NCBI GenBank assembly: GCA_963971425.1
Contig: OZ020519.1
Span: 15,826,028-15,890,027, forward strand
Length of the DNA: 64,000 nucleotides
Source of the DNA: Bryoerythrophyllum caledonicum
Taxonomy: Eukaryota; Streptophyta; Bryopsida; Pottiales; Pottiaceae
Reading direction: 5' to 3'
The translations under genes were made by a program, and so were the position numbers. Of this stretch, positions 33,011-44,304 are shown one piece after another. The notes under the pieces were generated by a model that saw only the letters and a program-made list of their open reading frames with translations, was not told the origin of the DNA and made no database searches. The stretch's first letter is position 1, and every line of letters starts with the position of its first letter.

Positions 33011-33200
33011 TCTAGGAGCAACCAAATACGTCCTCAGAAACAAGAACAGAGATTAAGAACGTCAACGAACAAGAAACACTCGCCGGAGCAACCAAATGCG
33101 TCCTTAAAAACAAGAACAGAACGTCCACGAACAAGAAACACTCGCCGGAGCAAGCAAATGCGTCCTTAGTAACAAGAATTGAGTGAAGAACGTCAAAAAA
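33011..33200. repeat. 62-70-bp tandem repeat, about three units, in the AP2-like intron
   Basis: Units begin GGAGCAACCAAATGCGTCCT at about 33015, 33085 and 33147 and contain AACAAGAAACACTCGCC. They lie within the proposed first intron (32957-33211). Confidence 0.8.
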
Positions 33201-33211
33201 AATCCAATTAC

Positions 33212-33248
33212 CTCGGCGAGTGCCCTCCACTGAGTAGCGCTGAGCCAT
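33212..33248 (-). CDS. proposed first coding exon of the minus-strand AP2-like gene
   Basis: An ATG in a good context (GACCATGGC) starts MAQRYSVEGTRR, ending at donor CGAG|GTAATT. One leftover base is completed by the next exon if the acceptor is at 32957 (TGGAG|GG). An in-frame upstream ATG at 33302 lies too close to the predicted transcription start to be favoured. Phase and motif support are reasonable, but the exon is short. Confidence 0.5.
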
Positions 33249-33329
33249 GGTCCAGAGCAGGAAATATGTTGAGCGTCCGCTCCAGACGCTCTGATCCAAC
33301 ATCCCCGGAGGAACGATCGTAGTCCGGCA

Positions 33330-33339
33330 TATTTAAATA
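33330..33339 (-). promoter_or_regulatory. TATA box of the minus-strand AP2-like gene
   Basis: TATTTAAATA (palindromic) lies about 80 nt upstream of the proposed ATG and implies a start of transcription near 33300-33305. Confidence 0.5.
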
Positions 33340-33344
33340 CTCTA

Positions 33345-33988
33345 CAGCCTTAAAAACTCTACACACAAACCACACCGCACGCTCCCCCGCTCTCAACACA
33401 CACCTCAAAGCTTCTCCAGCCTAGCTCTAGTGAATTTGGTCGACGACACGCATTCCCGAGCCTCTCGGGAACCGCAACTCGTACACGGACTCATGAGAGC
33501 ATGAGATGGCGCGTCCCATGGCCTGGACGAGCTCCATCAAGCGTCCAGACCACCGGGAATGGCACTGCGAGCTCACGATCAAGGCCAAGCTCACACAAAC
33601 CTTCACAAAGTGAACAGCGCTGTGAGTTGCGACAATGTGATCGAGGAAGACGAGCTCGTGGCTTGGTCCTAAAACCGTGGAAGATTCCATCTCCCGGAAG
33701 GATTATCTAGTCTAGGAGGCAGATTTGGGTGAGGTGTTTTCTCACGGTTTTAAGTTCATTACCATATATTCGGGGTCCCTTTTACCAAGTCCAAGTTTCC
33801 AAATTCCTTTTCCTTTCGGACTTAACATAATAATTTTATTTTACTTTTTGGCAAAAAGGATGACGTGACGTTTCCAAGTTCCTTGGGTGAGCTTTCCTGT
33901 TCATAACATTCTAGAACTATAGTACACTGATTATGATGTTCAGTGTATCTGCACTAGATTTTACTCTTGGTGGATTGATTTTTACGGC
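33345..33988. other. upstream flank of AP2-like gene, no further gene seen
   Basis: Frames of 69-87 codons are open on both strands and show no family resemblance. Confidence 0.35.
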
Positions 33989-34266
33989 GTGGACAGGACG
34001 TCCCCCAAGCTCGGACTTACCCGAGGTGGGCCCCCGTCTTGATTGCATGGGCTCATTTTTCTGGCCCTTCCATTTTGGGGGGGTCAGAGGCTTTTTTTGG
34101 CTTTTTTTTAACAAACTTGAGGCCTACGGCTCCAATTTAGTCTAGAAGTCCCCCTCTTGCTAAATTTAGGGCCCCATCCAAAAACAAAATAGGGGCCATG
34201 TTTTGGCCCCACCACCTCTTCCCCCACCCGGTAAGTCTGAGCGTAGGGGATGTCCTGTCAAATCAG
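33989..34266. mobile_element. 278-bp MITE, family A, copy 3
   Basis: TIRs of about 40 bp begin GGACAGGACGTCCCCCAAGC and end GGGGATGTCCTGTCAAATC. It is close to 26443-26717 throughout. Confidence 0.8.
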
Positions 34267-35036
34267 ATTTTTACTAATGATTAATTTCTTTATGTAGTTC
34301 AGATCAGCCATTTTTCTATGGTTTTATAAATGTCCAGAGTGTCGCTAAAGCTGCATCTAGTTGGTATGGCATGTGGCGATATAGGAGTGGGTGAATTTTA
34401 ATCTTACTATCCACGGGTCGAGTTATGCACGTAGCAATATGGCACCTAGCCTAGTTTTGGAGTTAGCCAGAATTGGCGAATATTGTTTGTCAAGCTTAGT
34501 TTGTTCTGGCTAAACATGCGGAAAGTGTTTTCTAAAATTGGCACCTACACAATTTAAACGTCTCTCAATATGGCGACTACAGTAGTAATAGAATTTTGAA
34601 ACCAGCAGCAGCCGCTAGCGACAGTTTCAAATAGGAGCATAGAAGATTCACATCATAAGTATAGTCTTCCCACAAATGGCAAACAATTAAAAGGAAAAAA
34701 TGGCAAACGATGAAAAGAGATTACCACCTCAAGATCGTTGATACTTGGAACTAGGACATCTTGAGCCTTGACAACATGTTAATTCTCTCAGACGGCTGTC
34801 ATTGATTTTGGATCCCAGGACTTCTAAGTTCTAACACTAAAAATGCATGAACAAAAAACAGGATAAACAAACACTGAATTAAGGCATGGAAAGTAATTCA
34901 TGCAAAGCAAAGCATGCAAGCACTAAACAGAGCAGAAACCAGGGCATAAAGCAAGCACTATGGACAAGACTTCTACATGGGTATCCACAACCTCGGCCAA
35001 CAGAGCACGTCTCATCTACGAGAATTTTCGGCACAC
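34267..35036. other. spacer left of the hAT remnant, no gene seen
   Basis: It may include the 3' end of the hAT element, but I could not pair terminal inverted repeats on the two sides. Confidence 0.3.
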
Positions 35037-37425
35037 TTATGACTCTAGCTTGCACTTTTTGTCCTTTCGCCAAGCATCGTAGGCATGATCGAATGGGAAA
35101 TTCTTCAGGGTGTAGTATTTCTGCAAATATAGCCCCATAACACACTCTAGGTGATCATCAAGTCGATTCCGGAGCTTGCCCTTTGAGAAGGCAATGGTTG
35201 AGAAGGTGCGCTCGTCTTCTACTGATCCCAGAACTTGCACGACTGCAATTTCCGCAAGCTTTAACCACTTTGAAATTGCAGATTGCAACCACGTAGATGT
35301 TCCCACATTTCCCCACAACTTTGTGAGCGGGTTCACTAGGATTGGCTTCTCCATTGCATCAACAACATTGGCCTTCATGGTGCTTTTGAAAATGTTGGAT
35401 TGTTGGTTCAGTGTCTTCGCCCAACAGTGGCGCGCTAGCGATTTCGCCAACCCTGCGCACATGATAGAAGTGCTCTTTCAGCATTGAAAAGTGCCTTTCA
35501 AAAAGTTACACGCATTGCCGGTGATTGCATCGAATCTGGCTATGCCGCAGGTCCATTGGACGTGCTGAACTTCGTTGGAATTCAAATCAAGGTTTGATGG
35601 TTTCCAGCAAATGGACATGTTGGGATGACGTCCTGCAATAAAATCGTGGAATTCACGAAACACGTCAGATAAAAAACATGTAGAGGGATTAAAATAGAGC
35701 TCATAGAGTTGCGCCTGGCAGACCATTGCTGCAGCAACATAGTCACATACAAACACATCGCGGTCTTGTGAAAATTTAATCAAATGATGCACAGTCTCTA
35801 ACAATGGCAAAAAACAAGAGAGGGTGCAAGGGACAAAGATGTCAGAGAGGAGCTCAAAGTTCTTCAACGCTGCTTCTCATATAGCAGCCTTGGAGTCCTT
35901 GTCCAGTCGATCCTCCGACATCTTCAATAGTAGTATCTTATACTCCCCTATAACTCTCTTCAACGGAGAGAGCATACTCAACCAACGTGTTTAGACCTAC
36001 ATTACAGACGTTTCTAAATTTAGTCAGGATTGATGAATTAAGCACTATAAGAAAGAACAACATGTGGAACTCAGACAACAAATAATTAAGTTTCAGTGGA
36101 CAGGGCGAAGCACGCACCTGGAGAATAATCTTGAATCCCTTCGTCTGCATCAACTCTGCCAACTTTGTAAACTCTAGGTGGCGCTTTGGGCTAGCTGCAA
36201 AGTAGCTATGCAATATTTGCAGGAGCGTTTCAATCTTTGCAATCACTGGAAACTTTGACAAAACCTTCACAGCTAGGTTAGTACGGTGGCTAAAATAGTG
36301 AACACCCTCCATGTGGAGGGCCACCATATCCTGCAGCAACTTCGTTACACCTCCTCTTGAACCCTGCACATAGCAATTCAAGAAACGGGTATTAAAATCA
36401 GCATCAATTAGAAGCACTGACTTGCATGCAAACAATGACCAATGCAATGCATGCAAACATCCAGAGTACGTGGAATACGGTTGCGCCGGCGGCTCCGAAC
36501 GAGATCCACTTCGCCAACATGTCAGGCCGCGCCACTCCTCCTTTACCGCCGATCGCTTTGGTGATAGCCGCTGCAAATCTTGACGTCGTGGCCCCGTTTG
36601 CAACCTTCTCCAAGGCCAGCAACATCGGCACCCTTGCAAAGTCTTGAGCCACATATGCGTGTATCGATATCCACGCCACATTGTCAACTGTGGTGACCTC
36701 GTCGCAAGTTATTGCAAAGTATCGACAATCTACCAAATTTTGCCTCGTCTTCGACGTGATCTCCTTGTACAGGTACTCGGCAATAACCCAACCGGCCGAG
36801 TCACTCCAGTATTTCCGGCTCAAGTGTGGGATCCTCAAGAACTTAAAGAGCTCGTGAATGCCGTTGTATTCCACCATTGGCCTCCCTAACTGCAGGAGGT
36901 GGAAAACAGTGGCAAACTGTTGAATCTCCCTTGTGCATTCTCCCTTGAACTCAACACTGACTTGCTCAGCAATTGATGGCCGATTCAACATTTATTGATT
37001 GTAGATCTTGACGGCAGCGAGGTGGTGGTAGCCTTTCCTCACAAACACTTTGCCTTTCTTCACTTTCAAATGTGGCATGTCTCTCTCTACGATGCGCTTT
37101 CCAGCATGTTTGTCCAACGTGTCTGTCTTTGAGCCGATCATCACATCCTCGCCCCTGACATGGGTGTAGATCCGGCACCTCACCTTGTGGATCGTTATAT
37201 CGCGATCTCCACGCACCATTTCCGCCCATGGGTGTTGAATTGCCCACGCGTCTTGACAATTGCGGAGTTACGGGAGCTCACAAAGTAGGACTCTAATACT
37301 ATAGTCCACCGCACCCTCTGAAGGATTGTCGCCTTCGGCGCCATGCCGTGAACACTCACAGAAATTGCACGCACAGTGGTCAGGATCCAGCAGTCAAGAC
37401 TCAAGCGAAGCATATCAAAATTCAA
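35037..37425 (-). pseudogene. decayed hAT-superfamily transposase
   Basis: In N-to-C order on the minus strand: a BED-like finger (KVRCRIYTHVRGEDVMIGSK then DTLDKHAGKR, with the second Cys replaced by Tyr); GRPMVEYNG...HLSRKYWSDSAGW; YFAITCDEVTTVD, the conserved catalytic-domain block; an intron 36364-36469 (donor CAC|GTACTC, acceptor GTGCAG) joining in phase to GSRGGVTKLL; SHRTNLAVKVLSKFP...YFAASPKRHLE; a second donor CAG|GTGCGT at 36118; FELLSDIFVPCTLS...DRDVFVCDYVAAA; and the C-terminal dimerisation block VVQVLGSVEDERTFSTIAFS with KLRNRLDDHLE. Defects include a frameshift near 37205, a TGA at 35877-35879 and frame changes near 35.9 and 35.5 kb. This hAT type, with a long HRTNLAV segment, is one I associate with non-seed plants. 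Confidence 0.85.
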
Positions 37426-37429
37426 TTAA

Positions 37430-38690
37430 AACCAAACATCACATTCATGAGAACAACTCAAGATTGAAGAAATAAGCGCCCAAACAAAAAATGAACATGA
37501 ACCAAAAAATATGTGGAAGGCACATTCTACCTCCATCTTCTGTACATTGTGGCACCATCATAGCCATTTCCCCCGACACCCTTAATTCACCCCACTACGT
37601 CCAACTAAACGCAACAAAACAGAATGGCTTGTATACATGAGTTATGAAAAAAATTCAGCACTCAGACACACCTCTAACAGACAACAACATTTGGCAACAA
37701 GGGTTGTACTACAGAGTGGAAAATAAGGCGACAAGGCCGCTGGTACAAACGGTTGAATCTGGCGATGAACAAGAAAATATTGTGCGCTCCAATGGCGCCA
37801 ATGTTTTAAGGAAGTGGGGTGATATGGCGCCATCTTTGTATCATCATGGCGCAAAGTGGCTCCCAGGAATAGTGACTATACAACATGCATGCAAAATGTC
37901 AGGCGACTGCAACAGTTCATCGGACTTGTCAACTTTGTTGGGCGGCAACATGACGTGTAATGAGGTTGACAACGTGGCGAAAGCTGTAAAGAAAAATCAC
38001 GTCTTTTCCTTTGTCATTGTCGCAAAGGCAAACTTTCTGTCGCAAATTGGCTATAAGTAGCCTGTTAAAAAATGGCAGGTTGAGATAGTTGTGCTCTTAG
38101 TAAAAATCTTCATCACAAGTAAATAATTTTAGCACTTTCAAATCATATATGGTATCACTACACTAAACATCAGAATTAGTGTTGTTTTTTTTGGTTGAAC
38201 TCGGATTTTATGAATCAAATAGAAGAATGTTTCTTGAAATTCATTCAGGTAGGTATTGTGTGCTTTTTGATGTGTGTGTATGTGCGAGGTTTGTACCTAA
38301 GTAGGACTGAGATGAACACTGAGTAGAGCTCCGCATTTCCTGGTGAGGGGAGAGGACAGGGACTTAGTTGCAAAACCCTAGATCACGCACAGCAGGAGGT
38401 GGCTGGCCCTGTTGATTGAGCCTGCGTGAGTCTGAGAGGTTGGCATGTGGTTAGGTGTGGAACGCAGAGTATGTGTGTTGACAAGGCTCAAAACTCTTTA
38501 GATCTGGGGTTAGTGGATTGAGGGTGGAGAGTTGGTGGCAAGATCTTGCGGTGAGGAATCTGAAGCTAGGGACACTTGTGTTGGAGCACAGATCTGGCCG
38601 TCTCAATCTTACCCACAAGGTCACTCAATCCCAGATCGGAGAATAGGTTAACTGAATCTGCTACCTTCCACATACTCCCTCCTCCTCCCC
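37430..38690. other. spacer between the hAT remnant and the LINE 5' region
   Basis: No gene recognised. A 138-codon plus-strand frame (37644-38060) has no family features. An AAACCCTAG motif is near 38378. Part of this stretch could be the 5' end of the LINE. Confidence 0.35.
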
Positions 38691-39369
38691 GACCCAGGTG
38701 CACAAGCAAACAAGATTGACGACAAGACGGCGCCACCGTCACCGCAAGGCATCAACATCGCACCACATCACGCTACCTCTTACCTCCCTTACACTTCTCT
38801 ATCCTTTCCTTGCTTCACCATTGTTACACACACACTGTCACCATGTTTTGCTAAGCACATATACACTTTACACAACAATTCTGACATCACTTGTTTAAGA
38901 GAGTTGTACACCAGATCCAAAGTTCAGCACTATAGAACAACCTCTGAAGTGGAGTTCAACATAACAAGTCTCAAAGATCTACCTCAAGACTGCATGCGGA
39001 AGTGCTGGATTTTTGTCTCAGATCTAGATCTAACTACGGAGAATCAGCAGCCCTACAACACCAAACCGGAGCTACTTCACGCGCACCCACAAACAACCTG
39101 CACCACAAGCACAGCAGTACAAAGCATCAACAGCAAAGTCAAGCAACTTGAAAGAGATTTGTGACCAAAGAACAACAAGCACGCAATCGCAGTACATTGG
39201 CAAGGACAACACAAACGCGAACAAACAAGGACAAGATCAAATCAGGTGAGTACTATCGCTAAACCCTCATCATTTCGTAATCTCCTCCATAGTCTCCTCC
39301 CCCCCGCAACAGGTGCCCCCTCCCTCCCACAGCCTGCAGCATCTCCCCACCCTTCTACAGCCACTACTC

Positions 39370-39745
39370 ATCTCTCTCCTCCCTATACCACAAAAACACC
39401 CCCCCAATCCCGGTAGTCCCCCTCTCCTACCCCACAACCCTCCTTTCTCTCCCCCCGCAAACATCCGATCTCACCACCCCAACTCACATCAATCCCACCC
39501 CAGCCTCCTTCCTACACCACAACAACACCCCCCCAATCTCAGTAGTCCCCCTCTCATCCCCCACAGCCCTCCCTTCCCTCCCTCCGCAAACCCTCGATCT
39601 CACCATCCCAACCTGCATCAATATCACCCAACCTCCTCCTTGTACTGCAGAAGTACCCCCCCAATCCTGATAGCCCCCCTCTCTTCCTCCACAACCCTTC
39701 CTACTCACCCCCCGCAAACCTCCGATATCATTACTCCGACCCGCA
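39370..39745 (+). repeat. about 130-bp tandem repeat, three units, in the LINE 5' region
   Basis: Each unit contains AACACCCCCCCAATC, TAGTCCCCCTCTC and CCGCAAAC...CGATCTCACC. C/T-rich. LINE promoters are often built of tandem repeats. The Pro/Ser-rich frame through it has no domain and is unlikely to be translated. Confidence 0.7.
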
Positions 39746-40239
39746 ACATTCTCACCCCAGCCCCTGCAGACACACACAAAACCTCACAAACCCCCCCTAA
39801 ACCCTCACGAATCCACACCCTGATCACCTTCCCGACCCTGCCTCTCTTCCTCCCCCCAAATCCTCCACAGACTCTGACCCTCTCCCTCTCTTCGAAACCC
39901 TCACAGACTCTAACCCTCCCCCTCTCCACGACTCTGTCCCTCTCCCCGAATCCCTCCCAAACTTCGACCCCCTGTCTTTCTCCTACGCTGTTCTTCTCCC
40001 TCTCCCCTACTCCTCCCTCACCCTGTCCCTCTCCCATAATTCCCTCTCTCCCTCACTGACTCCAAACCCTCATTGTCCCGCCCTCAATACAGCCTCCCAC
40101 CCCGTAGACCTGAGCCTAAGTGAAGGCGCCCTGCAAACTGATTTGCTTCCCGCTGCATCGACCGAAAAGACCCTCCCTGCGATCCTCTTAACTGCGGTTG
40201 CGACCTGCGAAGTCCAAGACAGTGACCTTGGAACCCCCG

Positions 40240-40470
40240 CCTATAACCTTCCTACCCCCCCCAGCGACCTTCACATACTCCACTGCGACCTCCCTACCCC
40301 CTCCAGCGACCATGTCATACCCCATTGCGACCTCCCTACCCCCTCCAGAGACCCTCCAATACTCCACAGCGACCTACCTCTACCCCATAGCGACCCACCA
40401 CTTCCCCCTAGAGCCCCCAGAACATACAGTAGCAACCTCCGAACTCCCCCCAGCGACCCTCCAACTTCCA
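40240..40470 (+). repeat. about 28-bp degenerate tandem repeats
   Basis: About eight units of the type GCGACCTCCCTACCCCCTCC, with CATACTCCA/CATACCCCA variants. They lie between the C/T-rich leader and ORF1. Confidence 0.75.
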
Positions 40471-40574
40471 TTAACAAGGCGAAACTAGTCGGTGCCGAAA
40501 CAAAGCGCCCTCCCCTTCTTCAATAGCGTCTTTTTTGCACATTCAAGGTAAGTTTTCTCCCCAACAAAAATGAT

Positions 40575-42316
40575 ATGGAGTGGGTGATATTGGGGAAAAG
40601 CAAAGTGTGGGGTGATGTAGAAAAAATCAACTCAAAACGTATCAAGAGACAACCTCAAGCGACCTCAACAAGAGAGACAACACGCTCAAGGAATACAATA
40701 CAACCAAGCATAAGACAGCAGGAGAGAGTAGAGGAAAGAAACCTTGCTTCCCCAACTCCAACGAATACACAGATAAGCCCCATCTCTCTATATCTACAAG
40801 AACCTCAAGCTACATCAACCAAAGGCAGGCCCCGAGGAGCAGCCAAGCGCCACTTACAACAAGAAAACCAAGAGGTAAGTCCCTCTAACCAACTCTCTTG
40901 TTTCAGTGCCACCATGGCTGGGAGCACTAGGAGGAACTTGGAGCTTGGCGATATTATGGACATAGAAGCACCGTTGGAGAAGGAGATGACGTACAAGGAG
41001 ATTATGGACAAAAGTCATGGAGAAGATATCAACAGTAACAAGAAGATGAGATGCTCCCCCAAAGAAGAAGGTATGTCTTCTTTCACAACTCCTATTCTCT
41101 CTAACTTCAAGTTTTGGCTAGGGTTCCAAGCCATGGAAGCCCTTGCCATGGAAGAAGGCAATTTGGAGCGGTATAGCGGGGAATTGGTGGAAGACTTGAT
41201 CTCAAGAGGCTTTAAGGTGGATGAAGCGGAGGAGGCTAGCAAAGCAAGAATGTCTTTCCCATGTGTGCCACAGGAGCTCTATCCAATGTCAAGGAGAGGA
41301 TTAGTGGGGCAACACTATAATATTACTCAACTCCCATTTGACATCACCATCAACAATGATACAGGTATGTCACATGACTTCCACGTTGCTATCAATTTTG
41401 AACTCCCCTCATCCCCCCTCATGCATGGTGAAGTGAAAGACATGGTAACCAAAAGATTGGAGAAAATGGGCATACCACTTGGGACCGACTTGATAGATCC
41501 AATAGCGATCCATTGTCTAAGTCTTAAGCAAGGGGGCAAAAAAAGGCGTATGGGCTGGCATCATTAAGCTCCACCTACTCAAGCCCGAGATGGATGGAAT
41601 TATGCTACTTAAAGGCCTAAGATATTTTATCCTCAACATTGATGGGCATGACGTTATTGGCAAGGTATGCAAGACATACCACAACATCTCACGTAACACT
41701 AATCTATCGGTGAAAATCAAAAGTGACACATTGAAGGGGACCTCGGCTCATGCCCTTTCCAAGGACATATTACTTAACAGCTTCAAACGAGGATAAGAAT
41801 TTGAGGTTACAGGGGTGCACAAGTATATGGAGGACACGCATGCATTTATTATTGCCACCACACCCCAACGGGCGACCAAGATTCAACTCCACCAAGTCAC
41901 TACACAACAAGAGATCATACAAGTCAAGCATACCAAACCCGTTGGGAGCAATACACTAGAGGCTAAGGCAAGAAAAGACGCATTGACATTGACTCTATCC
42001 CCACTCCCCCTCCGCATGAGTACCATGGATGTTAGCGGTGAGATTCATAAGATTATGGGAGCTACTAATGTGACCCTCCAACAACCTCTCCAAGGCAGAC
42101 ATTGTAGACATTGTAGACATTGTGGAGAAAGCGGTGGAAGTGAGCAACAAAAAGCTACATCAAGAAACTAGAGACTATGTTGATCAGAGACACGAAGAAT
42201 TGGCAGAAAAACTACTAAACCTTGAGGACAACTTGACCCTTGTTCTCTCATCGTTGAAGGACGTCAATAGTCGCATGAAGAAACCAAGACTAGAGAACCC
42301 ACAGCCAAACTCGTAG
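40575..42316 (+). pseudogene. LINE ORF1, broken
   Basis: The first frame runs to 41567. A better start is the ATG at 40915, in a near-perfect context (GCCACCATGG). A one-base slip in the GGGGGCAAAAAAAGG run near 41530 moves the reading to the next frame (AKKGVWAGIIKLHLLKPEMD). A TAA at 41794 and a further shift around 42101-42123, where CATTGTAGA is tandemly repeated, precede a helical, charged C-terminus (KAVEVSNKKLHQE...HEELAEKLLNLEDN) likely to form a coiled coil. No RRM or CCHC knuckle is evident. ORF1 proteins of LINEs usually bind element RNA. This one is of unrecognised fold. Confidence 0.6.
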
Positions 42317-43239
42317 ACCCCAAAGATCTCAAGGCACTACAACGTAGATCTTCCCTCATATCCCTACTCTACTATAGAATACAATATAGTATAGACTACT
42401 ACACTACTTCTCCAAACATACCACCACTAATATCTCTACTCTACTATACCTCTACTATACTCTACATCTACCCCCACCTCTACCGTAGACTACAGTATAG
42501 AAAAATTTACTACCGTACCACTTACACTATGTACGTACATAGAAATACCAATATATACATGGTATACAACTGTATTAGACACTCTACTCAATACAAATAC
42601 AAAACACAAAAAACTCAAGTATATACAAGTACAAAGATCTCATACATCAAAAATACATACTCCAAAAAATAATCATCCTTCAACACATATAACAAAATCC
42701 ATACAAATATATACACTCAAAAACTACCCACTACTAACAACATTATAACTAAAAAAGATAACAACAAACCTCCCAACAACACAGAACACACAACAACACA
42801 CAACACTACTCACATTGTGCACACACAAACATCCACACACCAAACACCACAAAATCTAATACACACACAGATAAACAAAATACATAACTCTCCACACACC
42901 CAAGAAAAAACAAAAAACACACACACCTACAAAAAAACACACATAAAATCACCCCTCAAACAACACACACAAAACTTTACAAACATCTAACCACACCTAC
43001 AGGCATATAGTACACTCACGCAGGAATACATATCAAAAATAGTTATAAACTGGCACAGTAACCTCGCTAAGAGGGCCCAAAACGACAATAATAACCACAC
43101 CAAGACCCAAGCAAGCACTTACACACAAATACTTTTAATAAAATATATAACTCCAATTAATCAAAACAACAAACAATCTATCATACAAAATTCGAAACAC
43201 ACCAATCATACAGACTACAAAAAAGAATATACGCAGACA
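42317..43239 (+). other. A/C-rich, G-poor inter-ORF spacer of the LINE
   Basis: Extreme strand asymmetry: long runs of ACA, CACACA and CTACTATA-type sequence and very few G. No frame of note. It separates ORF1 from ORF2. Confidence 0.6.
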
Positions 43240-44304
43240 TTGATAAACCAAATAACAAAATATTTAGCTCACAAAATGAAAAACACAAATAGTGACTCTT
43301 CTTACACACTTAAGAACACAAAAAAGACAAATACCAACAAAAACACATTAAAAAATTCAACTCTTAAAGAACACCCACAAAAACTGGCTATAATACTACT
43401 AACACTAACACACTTACAAAAGCATAGCTTACTCATGAATAAAAAATTACTCCGACATCAAAAAGAAAGAACTATTAAAAAACCACCAAAGGAAAATATT
43501 GATAAAACCCTTCTCCTATTATTATGTGGAGACATTGAACAAAATCCAGGACCTATGCCAAATATACTGCACAATCATCCCTCAGCACACAAAAAAAGAG
43601 AACAAATGTACTTTATTCCAAGCACCATAAAATTTCAACCAGAATATCAATATCTTACAGAAACATACGCTCCCCTCATAAAAACCTCCCACGTACTTTA
43701 TAATGAATACAATAATATATATCCACACTTATGTCGCTACATCCAAACAATTCAACATTTCCCTCCAACACACATAATATATGCCCTCATAGTTACAATT
43801 AGCCCATCTATTGAAACCTGTAACTACATATTTTCTTCAAATAGCCAATAAGACTCACACACTTTTTGGACTACTAAATTACTATGCACACTAGGAGCTC
43901 TACAAAACTCCCCAGAGCGCCACACTGCCACCGAACACAAATATATTCAATTTCAAAAAAATAACCAAAACATAATAAACCCGCCAGACCTAATCCAAGA
44001 CAAACTTTACGACAACATACACAAACACCACATAGCTGTGACCCCCGAAATACTAAAAAATGAATTCCCCTTTCTTCCGCATGAACTAATTAATGAATCA
44101 CTAAGATGTCTCGAATCCATTCCTGAATACTCTAAACCACCGCTTAATAATTACACCCCTCCAATACCACAAAGCCCAACAAATGACCAAAACAACATAG
44201 TTTTCATCACATGGAACGCAACATCTCTAAACACTACACTCCCTAGCATTCATCTTTATACAAGAAACCAAAATAACAACTACAAAATCAACGAAATATA
44301 TTGA
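43240..44304 (+). pseudogene. LINE ORF2 N-terminal part with 2A-type ribosome-skipping motif
   Basis: The frame begins with a Lys/Asn/Thr-rich leader and reaches LLLLLCGDIEQNPGP at residues 91-105. CGDIEQNPGP is coded at 43525-43554. This fits the 2A consensus D-(V/I)-E-x-N-P-G-P, preceded by the usual leucine-rich helix. 2A motifs make ribosomes skip the final Gly-Pro bond and would release the leader from the downstream polyprotein. A TAA at 43849-43851 interrupts the frame. It stays open beyond, through NNIVFITWNATSL, the beginning of the endonuclease, and then shifts frame near 44290. Confidence 0.8.

Noticed and set aside
39313-40059. 248-codon Pro/Ser-rich frame and the opposite Gly/Arg-rich frames
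   Set aside because: They lie in a C/T-rich tandem-repeat leader of the LINE. No domain, and all phases are open because of composition.
40877-40910. Mini-intron-like GTAAGT...TTTCAG (about 32 nt) before the ORF1 ATG
   Set aside because: Too short for known plant splicing, and the frame is open through it. Possibly a vestige, not called.
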